Shown piece after piece: positions 1 to 8,790 of a stretch of DNA of 64,000 nt. The DNA comes from JABAAE01 sp905480545 (GTDB lineage: Bacteria; Planctomycetota; Planctomycetia; Pirellulales; Pirellulaceae): assembly GCA_943788025.1 (NCBI GenBank), contig CALSOR010000012.1:248001-312000 (forward strand). The letters run 5' to 3'. Position numbers and translations under genes: made by a program. The notes beneath the pieces are model-generated. The model had not been told where the DNA came from, did not search any database, and worked only from the letters and a program-made list of their open reading frames with translations. Position 1 is the first letter of the stretch. Each line of letters starts with the position of its first letter.

Positions 1-2
1 AA

Positions 3-317
3 CGTTGGGCGGCCGCCCATAAAGATGAGACGCAACAGGACCAGGAGTCATTTTATCTTCGTGCTCAGGCACAAGCGACAGACGAAAACGTCGAGCAAAT
101 TCGGCACATCGCCCAGGTTAATCTTCAAATCCAAGGATACAATGCGGGACTTTTTGATCTTTGGGAAGTCGCTCTTTATCCGCCTAATGGGTTTAATTAC
201 CGTCCAATGTACGTGGTGGTTCCCGGCCGGAACAGTGACGACGCCGCTAGGGCCGCGCTTCAAAAGCAGCCTAACGCTCGAGTTGGCTCGATCTCCAAAA
301 TTCGTCGACGACGGTAA
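3..317 (+). CDS. C-terminal end of a hypothetical protein (5' end outside the window)
   Basis: The third forward frame is open from the window edge to TAA at 315-317, giving about 104 residues with ordinary protein composition. It includes the stretch LQIQGYNAGLFDLWEVALYP, then a segment ending in VVVPGRN and a basic tail of several Arg. No start codon is visible because the gene begins upstream. I do not recognise the family. The reading is preferred over the overlapping frame starting at 25 because that frame has a low-complexity, basic, unprotein-like translation. It ends 420 bases before the next gene on the same strand. Confidence 0.6.
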   Translation, partial: RWAAAHKDETQQDQESFYLRAQAQATDENVEQIRHIAQVNLQIQGYNAGLFDLWEVALYPPNGFNYRPMYVVVPGRNSDDAARAALQKQPNARVGSISKIRRRR

Positions 318-736
318 CCCCTCGCGGCAATTGAAATCACCATTCGCAAAGACACACCATGAATCATGTTTGTTTGTCGCTGTTGCGTCTGTCGTTCATT
401 CGTTTGTATTGAAGCTGGGTCGAGTAGAAGTGGTTTAACAGCCCTTTCGCAATTGCCGTTATTTGGACAAGAGGCTCGATCAAGGGCAATATTTTTGGAC
501 CGAACCGTCTATTTTCCGGTCAAAGTCAACTTGTTTTGCAATGCGGACCGATTCAAACGCATCGATTTGGGGCTGATTTGAATATCAGTTCGCGGCCAAC
601 GTGTTGATTCTTTAACCTGTCTTCTTCGTTTTCATGCGGTAGAATCGGCCAATGGCGGACGTTGTTTTCCGCAAAAAAATTAAGCGGTATCCAGCCATAG
701 GCGATCCATCGATCACTCATCAATCATTGCGACGAA
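318..736. other. Intergenic stretch, no gene seen
   Basis: No frame gives a convincing protein. The last 100 bases before 737 presumably hold the promoter of the Tat-exported protein, but I see no clear -35/-10 pair and no strong Shine-Dalgarno. Confidence 0.4.
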
Positions 737-1699
737 ATGAACAGAAAACCAGACCGAAGAGAATTTGCTGTTGGCAGTGCGGCCATCATGGCTGGCTCCA
801 TGCTGACGTACCCAAACGCGGTGGCAGCCGATGAAAAAAGGTTGGCTGACAAACGACTAGTTACGCTTGGGATTAATGCGTTGGCACGATCGCATAGGAT
901 GAACTATTTCGGAGATGGCCATCGGGGTGCCGCAATGATTTCGGCGCACATGATGTGTGTCGACAACAAATTCGATGACCCGACGGCCAGTCGGATTGTT
1001 GATTTATTTGACAAGAGTTGGGCCAATACCAAGCTATGCGAGCCGTTCCCCGAAGGGGATCCGGTTGAAAAAGCGACAGAAAAAATTGGCAAGGCTTTGG
1101 CAGAAGGTGGTGGGGTTTTACGTCAAGTTGGACACGACGCCATCTTTGCTATGCATGCGATCAAAGCTTTTCGATTCTTACCAGAGACAGCGACGTCTGA
1201 ACGAGTTGAAGGCGTTTGCAAATTGATTCGAGCATTCAAGCCGTGGCGAGATGTGAAACCCGACGCGAGTATTAACCCGCCTGATTTTTCGGACTCAAAG
1301 GCCTCTGCCCGATTCATTTTGAAAGAAGCCAGTAACGCGATCGATCGCTTCGTCGGATTTGGCCAGGGGTTTTCCGGTCACATGCTGACGTTCGGACAGT
1401 CATTGGTAGAGATGGCTGACATGGGCGATTTAGAATGGGCTGAAAGCTGTCGAACGGCGTTTCGAAAGTACGTGACCGTGACGCGAATGGGGCCGCAAAT
1501 GGGAGACCGCAAAATCAAGGATCACGCATTTAGCAAGCTCCGACCAGATGAAACTCAATATTGGAAAAAGCGAAATGAAAAGCGTCTGGGGCTTGGACAC
1601 GTTTTCAAATATCCTTACGCCTACTACGACCTGATCAAACGCGCGAACGATCCAGAGCTGGAAAAGGAATTCGAGGCCAAAGCATGGCACCTGTTTTAA
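737..1699 (+). CDS. Tat-exported protein of unknown function
   Basis: A 320-residue protein starting MNRKPDRREFAVGSAAIMAG. Residues 7-9 (RRE), followed by a hydrophobic stretch and an A-x-A type site near residue 31, look like a twin-arginine signal, so the protein is probably exported folded. The mature part is mainly helical, with repeated His/Met/Cys-containing segments around residues 50-75 and 125-140. I do not recognise a catalytic motif or family. It is flanked by an unknown gene upstream and a convergent GDSL esterase downstream, so context gives no function. The ATG at 737 is chosen because it starts directly in front of the twin-arginine region. Confidence 0.75.
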   Translation: MNRKPDRREFAVGSAAIMAGSMLTYPNAVAADEKRLADKRLVTLGINALARSHRMNYFGDGHRGAAMISAHMMCVDNKFDDPTASRIVDLFDKSWANTKLCEPFPEGDPVEKATEKIGKALAEGGGVLRQVGHDAIFAMHAIKAFRFLPETATSERVEGVCKLIRAFKPWRDVKPDASINPPDFSDSKASARFILKEASNAIDRFVGFGQGFSGHMLTFGQSLVEMADMGDLEWAESCRTAFRKYVTVTRMGPQMGDRKIKDHAFSKLRPDETQYWKKRNEKRLGLGHVFKYPYAYYDLIKRANDPELEKEFEAKAWHLF

Positions 1700-1854
1700 A
1701 AGAATTCTAAAGAAACGCGTCGCTAAGCTATTCTACGGACATCGTCTTCTTGATGACCGTCCTTTTCTTGTTATCTATTTGGCCCCCCAACCTTTTTTCG
1801 TGCCTCTCTTTTTCAAGCGACAATTGTCCAATCAATAAAGACCATGGCCAGTAA

Positions 1855-2661
1855 TTATTTTTCCCTGTTTCGCATTTTGCAGGCACCATGAATTGCACCG
1901 GCAATTTGATCCGCAATCAGAGCGTTACCCTGCGCGTTCATGTGCACACCGTCATACGTAAGGTTTCCCTTATGTTTGTTCTCGGGGTTCACCTTTATGA
2001 GTTTCTCGACGAAGATAGTGTGAAGGTCACAAACGGGTAGCTTTTCATCAGCTGCCAATCCTCGAGTTATTTTTGCGTACTCTCGCAACGTCTGGTTCAG
2101 CTTGTTGTCTTCGGTTTCTTCGCCGATCACGGTTGGTGTGCACAATAGAATTGTCGCTTTCTGTTCTTTGCACATCGCCACCATCTTCTTGAGACCCGAT
2201 TTGAAATCCGCTTTCGATGTGCCTTTTTCACCATGCCACACATCATTGATTCCCAAATAGATTACGACGACGGTTGGCTTCTCTTTCTCGAGTAAAGAAT
2301 GCATGCTCCCGCCAAGACTTCCCCAAGGCGAATTCCCTTTGAGCACGGTTGGTACCCGGCCTCCGTTTAGTCCATGTTTAAACAGCTTGATCTCCAAGTC
2401 TTTTGTGTTTGCACTTTCCTTGATTGCTTTGTCAGTGAGTTGAATAAAACCACCCTGCATCGTGATCGAATCACCGAAAAACGCAATTTTTTCGCCCGGC
2501 AAGAGAGGCGTGTCTTCGGCAGTCAGTTTTTGCAATCCGCCACTTTCTACTTCTGAATCCTGCGCGTTACATAAAGTTGCCAAGGCAACCCCGAATAACA
2601 AAAGCTGGAGTCCGATTCGGGAGGAAACTGTCACATTAATTTTTATTTGACTGCTATTCAT
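1855..2661 (-). CDS. Secreted SGNH/GDSL-family esterase
   Basis: A 268-residue protein with a signal peptide (about residues 1-33, ending near CNAQ). The SGNH blocks are clear: block I GDSI with catalytic Ser65, block III GIND with Asn139, and block V DGVHMN with Asp237 and His240. Gly100 lies in HGLNGG, the block II region. The family hydrolyses carboxylic esters, often acetyl groups on polysaccharides, and many planctomycete members are periplasmic enzymes of polysaccharide breakdown. The substrate cannot be told from sequence. It converges on the Tat-exported protein and stands alone, with nearly 1 kb of non-coding sequence upstream. Confidence 0.88.
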   Translation of the reverse strand: MNSSQIKINVTVSSRIGLQLLLFGVALATLCNAQDSEVESGGLQKLTAEDTPLLPGEKIAFFGDSITMQGGFIQLTDKAIKESANTKDLEIKLFKHGLNGGRVPTVLKGNSPWGSLGGSMHSLLEKEKPTVVVIYLGINDVWHGEKGTSKADFKSGLKKMVAMCKEQKATILLCTPTVIGEETEDNKLNQTLREYAKITRGLAADEKLPVCDLHTIFVEKLIKVNPENKHKGNLTYDGVHMNAQGNALIADQIAGAIHGACKMRNREK

Positions 2662-3634
2662 TGAGATCGAGAAAAGTTTGATTAACGATTCCTAGGTGCT
2701 GTTGATACTTCATAGCATAACGGATCATCGCGGCCGAATTGAATGCATAGCGCCAAAATTGATTGACTTTAATTCTCCTGCTTGTTGCTGGTAAAAATAA
2801 AATCCTGGCATGCGTTTTAGGCCGCGGAGGAGTGTCGTTGCGACTGGAAGGATACGGGGATTGAAAAATGAAAAAACTTGGCGTGATCTTCTCTGAACTG
2901 ATGCATCATTGCAAAGTGCGATCGTAGTTAAATTCTGTCGCTCGTTGACAATTACGTTTTTATTGGAGAAGCAACGATGAAGCACACCTTGTTGGCCCAT
3001 TGAGGGGTCATATTGGTGATTGCGATTGGCCAGACCTGTCATGCGCAGACAATGACTATCAAAGCAAGCGGCGATGACGCAACCAACAAGCCGGATCCGA
3101 CGTCACTCGAAACGGTTGGGGTTAGGGTAAAGCGAGTCACGTTGGCAAAATCGTGGGTTCCGGTGTAGCGGAGCCGGAAGAAGAATTGGGCCCAGGACCC
3201 TTCGCTTGGAGTACGCTCGACTACCAATAAATTGTCAAGAATGGCGATACGGTCTTTTTGTCTGAGGGTGTTGGGGACAGTTTGCGTGCATCTAAAGCAA
3301 TCTGTTTTTCGCTGTTGGGACTGGGGAGTTTAGCGTGACGAGCGGAACTGAAAGGCTCTGTAACGTCGGTCCTAACGCCCACCGCTTGAAGTCACCGCTA
3401 TCAACAATCCGTTTGCTTTCCCTGCGGCTTAGTGCGATGTCTGGACGTATGATGGGAAAGATTCGTCTCGGAAAAAGATAAGAATAAATAGTGAAAGCGT
3501 TTTGGTTTTCGGGTTTTCATTGACCGTCGGGGAGAACCCGATTCTTTTTGTTTTTCAAACAAATCGTCTTCGCATCGCCGTTTTGAAGACTGCTCAAAAC
3601 ACATCTAGGAAGCGTCCCACTTTACATTTTCTTC
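2662..3634. other. Long gene-poor stretch with a probable gene remnant
   Basis: There are 970 bases without an intact gene between two minus-strand genes. The part around 2977-3330 reads like a decayed secreted protein (separate entry). Elsewhere the frames are short and have atypical composition. The promoter of the GDSL esterase should lie just above 2661. Confidence 0.4.
2977..3330 (+). pseudogene. Possible remnant of a small secreted protein
   Basis: ATG at 2977 starts MKHTLLAH, then a stop, and the same frame continues with GVILVIAIGQTCHAQ, which looks like the hydrophobic core and cleavage site of a signal peptide. It then runs about 45 residues to another stop near 3166. A different frame over 3140-3240 is also protein-like (GPGPFAWSTLDYQ). 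The pattern fits a gene broken by a stop and at least one frameshift. I could not assign a family, and chance cannot be excluded. Confidence 0.25.
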
Positions 3635-4984
3635 TCAGTTGCCGATGCAATAGAGCCGGTCAATCGTTCGCAAAAAAAGCATCCCATTGGAAACGCTTGG
3701 CGATGACCAAGATTGCTCGTCAATCTTGTTTCGGCTAATGACTCCAAACGTTTTCCCTCCTGACAATACATGAGTTGTTCCGTCGCCATCAAGACAGAAG
3801 ACTCGTTCTCCATCCGTCCAAGGCGACGCCCAAAAAGCGCTGGCGGTTGGGACTCTTTTTCTATACACAACCACACCAGATTCAGCGTTGATGCAATTGA
3901 CGATTCCTCCGCGACGTTCCAAAAGATAAATGTGCCCCCGACAATAAACAGGAGACGCCATCTGGATTCCTGACTTTTCAATCTTCCACGCGACTGCGTC
4001 GTTCGATGCAGCCTTGCCGCTTGGTGTAATGTCTCCTTTTCCGCCAGGTCTCACGCAGAACAGAAATCCACCACCGTCGTCCGCTCCACCACGATTGCGG
4101 AATTCGGTGCCGACATACAATCTCTCGCCGACAGCGATGGGCGTCGCTGAACTGCGTCCTTTGGACATATCGAGAGACCACAGGAGTTTACCGTTTTCAG
4201 GATCATAAGATCGATAGACTTGCCCACCAACGATCAACTCCTTTCGCCGACTGTTTTGCCAGATGATCGGTGAGCTGTATTGTGAGGGTTCATTTCGATT
4301 CGCCCGCCATTTTTCTTTGCCCGTCGCCGCGTCGAGGGCGACAACGAATGATTGTTCCTCGTTATCAACCTGTACAAATAGCGTCTGATTAAACAGTATC
4401 GGGGAACTGGAAGTACCCCAACCGGCACGCATCTTGAATGATCCGATATTCTTGCTCCATTGAAGATTTCCCACCAAGTCATAGCAGAATAAGCCGGTCA
4501 TCCCAAAGTAGGCGTAGACAAATTTTCCATCAGTGATGGGTGTCTCGGTCGCGTAGCTGTTGGAGCTGTGACGAGGCAGCGATGGCTTCGCCGTTTTAGC
4601 GATTTTGCGCCAAACTTCTTTTCCTGAATTCCTGTCCAAACAAATCAATTCAAATCGGTACATTACATTGGTTAAATCTGACCGGCGCTGACCGCCGCCA
4701 CCGGAATACGGTTGTGGGCGAGTGGTTTCTTTCCCACCTTCGTCCGGTACGGCAACCGTTAGGAAAAGCATATCACCCCAAAATACAGGGCTAGACCAAC
4801 CTTCGCCTTGAAGTTCAATTTTCCAACGAACGTTTTCTGAAGCATCCCATTTAGATGGCGACGACTGTGTGGATCCGTCCCATTTCGGTCCTCGGAATTG
4901 AGTCCAGTTGTCCGCACGAAGGTCCCCGCAGATCAAAAAAACGGATAAAAGTGAGATCGACCAAATTCGAAGACATTTGAACAT
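3635..4984 (-). CDS. Exported PQQ-like beta-propeller protein
   Basis: A 449-residue protein with a signal peptide (MFKCLRIWSISLLSVFLICG, cleavage near LRA-DNW) followed by WTQFRGPKWDG, the usual N-terminal signature of planctomycete PQQ-repeat propellers. Repeated blades of the type G-x-x-x-x-ALDA-x-TGKEKW and LICLDRNSGKEVW match the PQQ_2 fold also seen in BamB. Such proteins bind or scaffold in the periplasm, and enzymatic activity is not implied. The ATG at 4984 is preferred to the one at 5035 because it directly precedes the signal peptide. No neighbour is close enough for an operon. Confidence 0.85.
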   Translation of the reverse strand: MFKCLRIWSISLLSVFLICGDLRADNWTQFRGPKWDGSTQSSPSKWDASENVRWKIELQGEGWSSPVFWGDMLFLTVAVPDEGGKETTRPQPYSGGGGQRRSDLTNVMYRFELICLDRNSGKEVWRKIAKTAKPSLPRHSSNSYATETPITDGKFVYAYFGMTGLFCYDLVGNLQWSKNIGSFKMRAGWGTSSSPILFNQTLFVQVDNEEQSFVVALDAATGKEKWRANRNEPSQYSSPIIWQNSRRKELIVGGQVYRSYDPENGKLLWSLDMSKGRSSATPIAVGERLYVGTEFRNRGGADDGGGFLFCVRPGGKGDITPSGKAASNDAVAWKIEKSGIQMASPVYCRGHIYLLERRGGIVNCINAESGVVVYRKRVPTASAFWASPWTDGERVFCLDGDGTTHVLSGGKTFGVISRNKIDEQSWSSPSVSNGMLFLRTIDRLYCIGN

Positions 4985-5664
4985 TTTTACTCTCGATTTT
5001 GTGGCGAAAAAACAGTTCGGCGAACAAAAAGGCATGAGAAGTTGGGTTCGATTTTAAATTGAAGTGAGATTCAAAAAAAGCGACAACCCTCCAATGCAAG
5101 ACCACAGTTATAACCCTCCTTGAAATCACTTGGGAATTTGTTTGGTATGTTGGGGGCCACAGACCAATGCGTTTAAAAAGACTCAATTGCCCGAATTGAT
5201 ACTGGCCCAAATCGGAGTGAGCGTCTCCAAAGCAGACAAGGGTCTTTTAAACGCATTTGAACTCTTTCCTGACGACTGAAAGCACAACAAGGATCCGCAT
5301 GTGCATGGCAAGCTCGAGTTTGCGATGGATCTAATTGGATTTTCCGAAGCGAGGCACAAATCAGAACTAAACGTAACAAGATGCGGGGCTTGATGCACGG
5401 GTCGCCAAATGGAAAAAGGTAATGAAAACGTTGCTCTCAGATGAGAGTCAACGCGAGCGTTTAAAAACCCGGAAAGAACAATCAAAATTTTGGTTTGGGT
5501 CGCCGAATGTAATCTCCAAAAGCACTGTGCTACAATTCGAACAACATGGATTCATCGAAACAGATTGAGTACCTGTACAACTTGCGTTGTCGTGAACCTC
5601 AAAAAATCAAAAAGTGATTGCGTTTTGATGCAACAGCATTGAGTCAGAGGAATCGGGGGCTGTT
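4985..5664. other. Intergenic region between divergent genes; only short doubtful frames
   Basis: The 680 bases separate the divergent PQQ propeller and YihY genes and must hold both promoters. Short protein-like frames occur at 5422-5568 (48 residues from an ATG) and 5546-5617 (23 residues). They overlap in different frames and have no recognisable homology, so they may be the decayed end of a former gene. Nothing else is supported. Confidence 0.35.
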
Positions 5665-6516
5665 ATGAGGAGACTTTGGAAAACTATCCAATTGTGGTTT
5701 GAGGTCGACGGAACCTTCATTGCAGCGGCCGTCAGTTTCTATGCGGCGATGGCGTTGTTTCCACTAATCTTGGTCCTTTTGGCTTCGTGCGGCTGGCTGT
5801 TGGGCGGTTCGAACTATGTCCAAGAATTGGAAGTCCAGTTGATTGACATGATCGCTGATCAGACTTCCCAAAATTTTGCAGATACTGTGGCTTCCCAACT
5901 GAACAATATCCAGGCGAACGCCAATTTCTCTGGCTCTGTTAGCATCGTGACGCTCTTGGCTTTTACCGTCGCTTTGTTTGCGAATCTTGAACGTGGTTTC
6001 AGCAAGATTTGGCAGGCTCCAAAGGAAGCGTTTGCCGTTGGGAAGAACCTGCGTCAGATGTTATTTCATCGGCTGGTCACCTTTTTGATGATGGTGTTAG
6101 TGATCATTGCTGTCCTGATCAATTTCGCAATCAATTTCTCGATAGAGTTTGCGGCGTCTTATATTCCGGAGCGTTTTAACGTCGAATACGTTTGGTGGTC
6201 GGGTCAGCTTGCGGCCTCGACTACGCTTAACGCGATCTTGTTCGCCACGGTATTTCAAATCGTGCCTAGACAAAAGATTTTTTGGCGTCACGCCATTCAA
6301 GGCGGTTTGTTAACGGCGATTCTATGGGAGCCAGGTCGTTATCTCCTGTCTACTTTTGTGATCAGCGATCGCTATACGGCATTTGGAATTGTGGGCGTAT
6401 TCCTGGCCGTTCTACTTTGGATTTTTTACGTTACCATCACGATTCTTTTTGGTGCATCTCTGGTTTGTGTTGTCGGCCGAGACTACAAAGATCAGGAAGA
6501 GTCACTTAGAGATTAA
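5665..6516 (+). CDS. YihY/BrkB family inner-membrane protein
   Basis: A 283-residue polytopic membrane protein. The N-terminal segment DGTFIAAAVSFYAAMALFPL matches the YihY/BrkB signature (x-D-x-x-x-x-AAA-x-x-FYxxxxLFPL). Five or six further hydrophobic helices follow up to about residue 270, ending in a charged cytoplasmic tail. The length is normal for the family. It was once annotated as RNase BN, but that activity belongs to RNase Z, and the true role (possibly transport or envelope) is unknown. The gene stands alone, divergent from the PQQ propeller and convergent with the peroxiredoxin-like gene. Confidence 0.88.
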   Translation: MRRLWKTIQLWFEVDGTFIAAAVSFYAAMALFPLILVLLASCGWLLGGSNYVQELEVQLIDMIADQTSQNFADTVASQLNNIQANANFSGSVSIVTLLAFTVALFANLERGFSKIWQAPKEAFAVGKNLRQMLFHRLVTFLMMVLVIIAVLINFAINFSIEFAASYIPERFNVEYVWWSGQLAASTTLNAILFATVFQIVPRQKIFWRHAIQGGLLTAILWEPGRYLLSTFVISDRYTAFGIVGVFLAVLLWIFYVTITILFGASLVCVVGRDYKDQEESLRD

Positions 6517-6613
6517 AGGGGGGGGCGGTACGCAAATAGGACCGACCATCGAATGGGGCAATAGGATAGACGATACTCTGATGCGATCCTCGAAGCGGAA
6601 AGAACCCTTATGG

Positions 6614-7138
6614 CTATACGAGGCTGAGGATTTTATTGACGCTGGGGCGATCGTGAGGATTGTTGCTGACGAAATGCATTCGAATGATTCCAGCTGGATC
6701 GATTAGAACATCGCCTCCCATTTGATTCCAGTCACGCCCCGGTTTTCCAGGAGCAGTGCCGGTTGCGATCAGCAGTAGATACTTCAGGATGGAAAGAGGA
6801 TTGTAAAGTTGCCAGAACGTTCCCCGCTGCATCGAGTATCTGCGATAAAGATTTTGGTCTAAGTCAAGAAGAAGGGGCCATGTGAGACCTGAGCTGGAAA
6901 CATAAGCTTTCGCCATGAAATCGTTGTCGAACGCAACGATTTTCACAACGACATTCGATGCATCAAGTCCCTTCTGGGCATCCCGCAACTGCGCGACGTG
7001 CTTGCGGCATGGTGGTCAGCCCAAGTGCCGATGGAAGATCAGCAATTGCCATTTGCCTGGCTCGCTATTTATCGTGTGAAGGTTCCCGTTCACGTCTCTC
7101 AACGAAAATGGGATCGCTTTTTGGTCAACAAGTGACAT
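6614..7138 (-). CDS. Peroxiredoxin-like (AhpC-TSA_2) selenoprotein candidate, UxxC motif, in-frame UGA
   Basis: Reading from ATG at 7138 gives a thioredoxin-fold protein of 174 residues if the in-frame TGA at 7016-7018 (codon 41) is read as selenocysteine. The context is HRHLG-U-PPC-RKH, so the UGA sits where AhpC/TSA-like family members carry the first Cys of CxxC, with Cys44 as partner. The C-terminal half (a GTFWQLYNPLSIL region, then GGDVLIDPAG and NPHDRP) matches the AhpC-TSA_2 family on both sides of the UGA, with no frame change. The first 40 residues also fit (FSLRDVNG, W30, LLIF strand). A hairpin follows the UGA (separate entry). The gene starts 21 bases after the aldehyde dehydrogenase stop, so it is probably in that operon. 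Without recoding it would be a pseudogene. A likely role is thiol or selenol peroxide reduction. Confidence 0.8.
6983..7007 (-). promoter_or_regulatory. Candidate bacterial SECIS hairpin after the UGA
   Basis: Counting the U of the UGA as 1, nucleotides 12-17 (CCGCAA) pair perfectly with 31-36 (TTGCGG) across a 13-base loop. Two extra G-C pairs inside leave an apical loop containing G22-U23-C24. In the E. coli fdhF SECIS the SelB-contacting G and U are at 23-24, so spacing and loop agree within one base. The bulged U17 of fdhF is not obvious here (A17). It lies inside the coding sequence, as expected for bacterial SECIS. Confidence 0.65.
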
Positions 7139-7159
7139 GAGTAACTTTCACGATGGAAC

Positions 7160-8743
7160 CTAGACGGTCAGCTTTACGCTTTCGCAGGTCCACGCCCCAT
7201 CTATTAAACGCCAAGTTTCACTGGACGGAGACTGGTCACGAAGGAGGCTTGGCAAGCGTTCTTCACGAACGTTATCGTAACACTGAAGCATGGCAAACCG
7301 GCGAAGCGTACCAGGGATTCCAACAGCCGAGTGGCCAGGATGTCCGGTAGCGGGGTACGGCCCACCATGATTCATTGCCGCAGAAACGGCGACGCCAGTC
7401 GGCATTTTGTCGTTGAGCATCCGTCCGACTTTTTGGGCCAAATGGGGGGCGACCTTTTGATAGGACGCATCGTCGCTCGAACCGGAATCAGAATAAATGC
7501 AGCCTGTGAGATTGCCTTCGAGTGCATTGACTGCGTCGATAAGTTGGCCATCGTTCTCGTAAGTGACGAAGAGTGCTGCATTGCCAAACGCTTCGGTTTG
7601 CATCGCTTCGGGTTGATTGATGAAGTTCTCGGCGGTCGTGACTAGCAGTGCATTCGGGCAACAGAACTTGCCTGAATCAGCTTCGGCGACCGTTGTGACT
7701 TTGGTTGCACCATTATTCTCAAGAAACGAAACGCTTTCGGAAAGGGATTTTTCGGTTGCCTCAGACAGGAGTGTTCCTGCCGGTGTTGCGTCGAATTTTT
7801 CTTTTACGCCAGTTGTGAATGCGTCACCAGCGGTGCCAGAAGGAATGAAAACAACACCCGGATTCGTGCAGAACTGCCCGGTGCCCATCAAACAACTACC
7901 GGCGTACTCGTCAACCAATTCGCTGCCACGTTCTGTCAATGCACCGGGGAACATGATGACTGGATTTACGCTCGAAAGTTCCAGGTAAATCGGCTTTCCG
8001 GCAGCGTCGGCGGCAGATTTGAGTTTGAGTCCAGCTCCACGACTACCCGTGTAACCGGTCGCACCAACCCGCGGATCAGAGACCAGCTTTTCACCGTCGG
8101 CATGCCCGGTTCGATAGAGCAGCTGTACAATCGCCTTCGGCATTCCAGTCAATTCAGCGGCCTTCAACGCTTGTTCGGCAAGGATCCGTGTGGTTCCAGG
8201 ATGCGAAGAGTTCGCTTTTCCGATGACCGGGTTTCCAGATGCAATCGCGGCAGCGAAGTCACCACCCGCGACGGAATTGAAAGCGAAAGGGAAATTATTG
8301 GGGCCAAAAACGACGACCGGGCCGAGTCCGGCAAAGACCGAACGAATATTCAATTGTGTGTCAATCGTCGGTAATGCCCAAGATCCACTTTTTGCAGCAG
8401 CAGCTGCCTGTCGTAATTGTCCGGTTGTCCGCGGCAATTCCACATCACCAAGCCTGGGCGATTTCGGCAAGCCGGTTTCAGTGAAGGCCATGTCAACAAG
8501 CTCATCAGCACGTTCTTCAATTTGTGCTGCGAAAGTATCCAAAAAGATGGCAATTTTTTCACGATCCATTAACCGCATTTCAACGAACGCTTCGGCGGCA
8601 GCGTTGAGGGCTTCGTCGCAATCTTCCCAAGTGCTTACCGGATACTCTTCGGTTAGTTTTTCACGGTTGTTTGGATTCGATGCGAAGAAACTGCCTGATG
8701 AATTGGCTTCTCGCCACTGACCATTAATGAGAACGTTTTGCAT
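7160..8743 (-). CDS. Aldehyde dehydrogenase of the alpha-ketoglutaric semialdehyde type
   Basis: A 527-residue NADP-type ALDH of the KGSADH branch, recognised by GPNNFPFAFNSVAGGDFAAA, IGKANSSHPGT, the catalytic Glu in YLELSSVNPV and the nucleophile Cys in GTGQFCTNPGVVF. The C-terminal HGGPYPATGHPGHSAVG is also typical. These enzymes oxidise 2-oxoglutarate semialdehyde (2,5-dioxopentanoate) to 2-oxoglutarate. It lies 47 bases after a FAH-family gene that could supply exactly this semialdehyde from a 2-keto-3-deoxy pentonate, and 21 bases before the UGA-containing peroxiredoxin-like gene, suggesting one operon. Length is normal. Confidence 0.88.
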   Translation of the reverse strand: MQNVLINGQWREANSSGSFFASNPNNREKLTEEYPVSTWEDCDEALNAAAEAFVEMRLMDREKIAIFLDTFAAQIEERADELVDMAFTETGLPKSPRLGDVELPRTTGQLRQAAAAAKSGSWALPTIDTQLNIRSVFAGLGPVVVFGPNNFPFAFNSVAGGDFAAAIASGNPVIGKANSSHPGTTRILAEQALKAAELTGMPKAIVQLLYRTGHADGEKLVSDPRVGATGYTGSRGAGLKLKSAADAAGKPIYLELSSVNPVIMFPGALTERGSELVDEYAGSCLMGTGQFCTNPGVVFIPSGTAGDAFTTGVKEKFDATPAGTLLSEATEKSLSESVSFLENNGATKVTTVAEADSGKFCCPNALLVTTAENFINQPEAMQTEAFGNAALFVTYENDGQLIDAVNALEGNLTGCIYSDSGSSDDASYQKVAPHLAQKVGRMLNDKMPTGVAVSAAMNHGGPYPATGHPGHSAVGIPGTLRRFAMLQCYDNVREERLPSLLRDQSPSSETWRLIDGAWTCESVKLTV

Positions 8744-8790
8744 TATTTACTTTTTATTTATGAGTTGTCTAAGTTGGTTTGAATCGTGAG

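Noticed and set aside
25..438. Forward frame of 137 residues at the window start
   Set aside because: Its translation is basic and has no protein-like pattern; the third frame (3-317) is much more convincing.
6097..6300. Minus-strand frame inside the YihY gene
   Set aside because: It is a shadow of the YihY coding frame with no support of its own.
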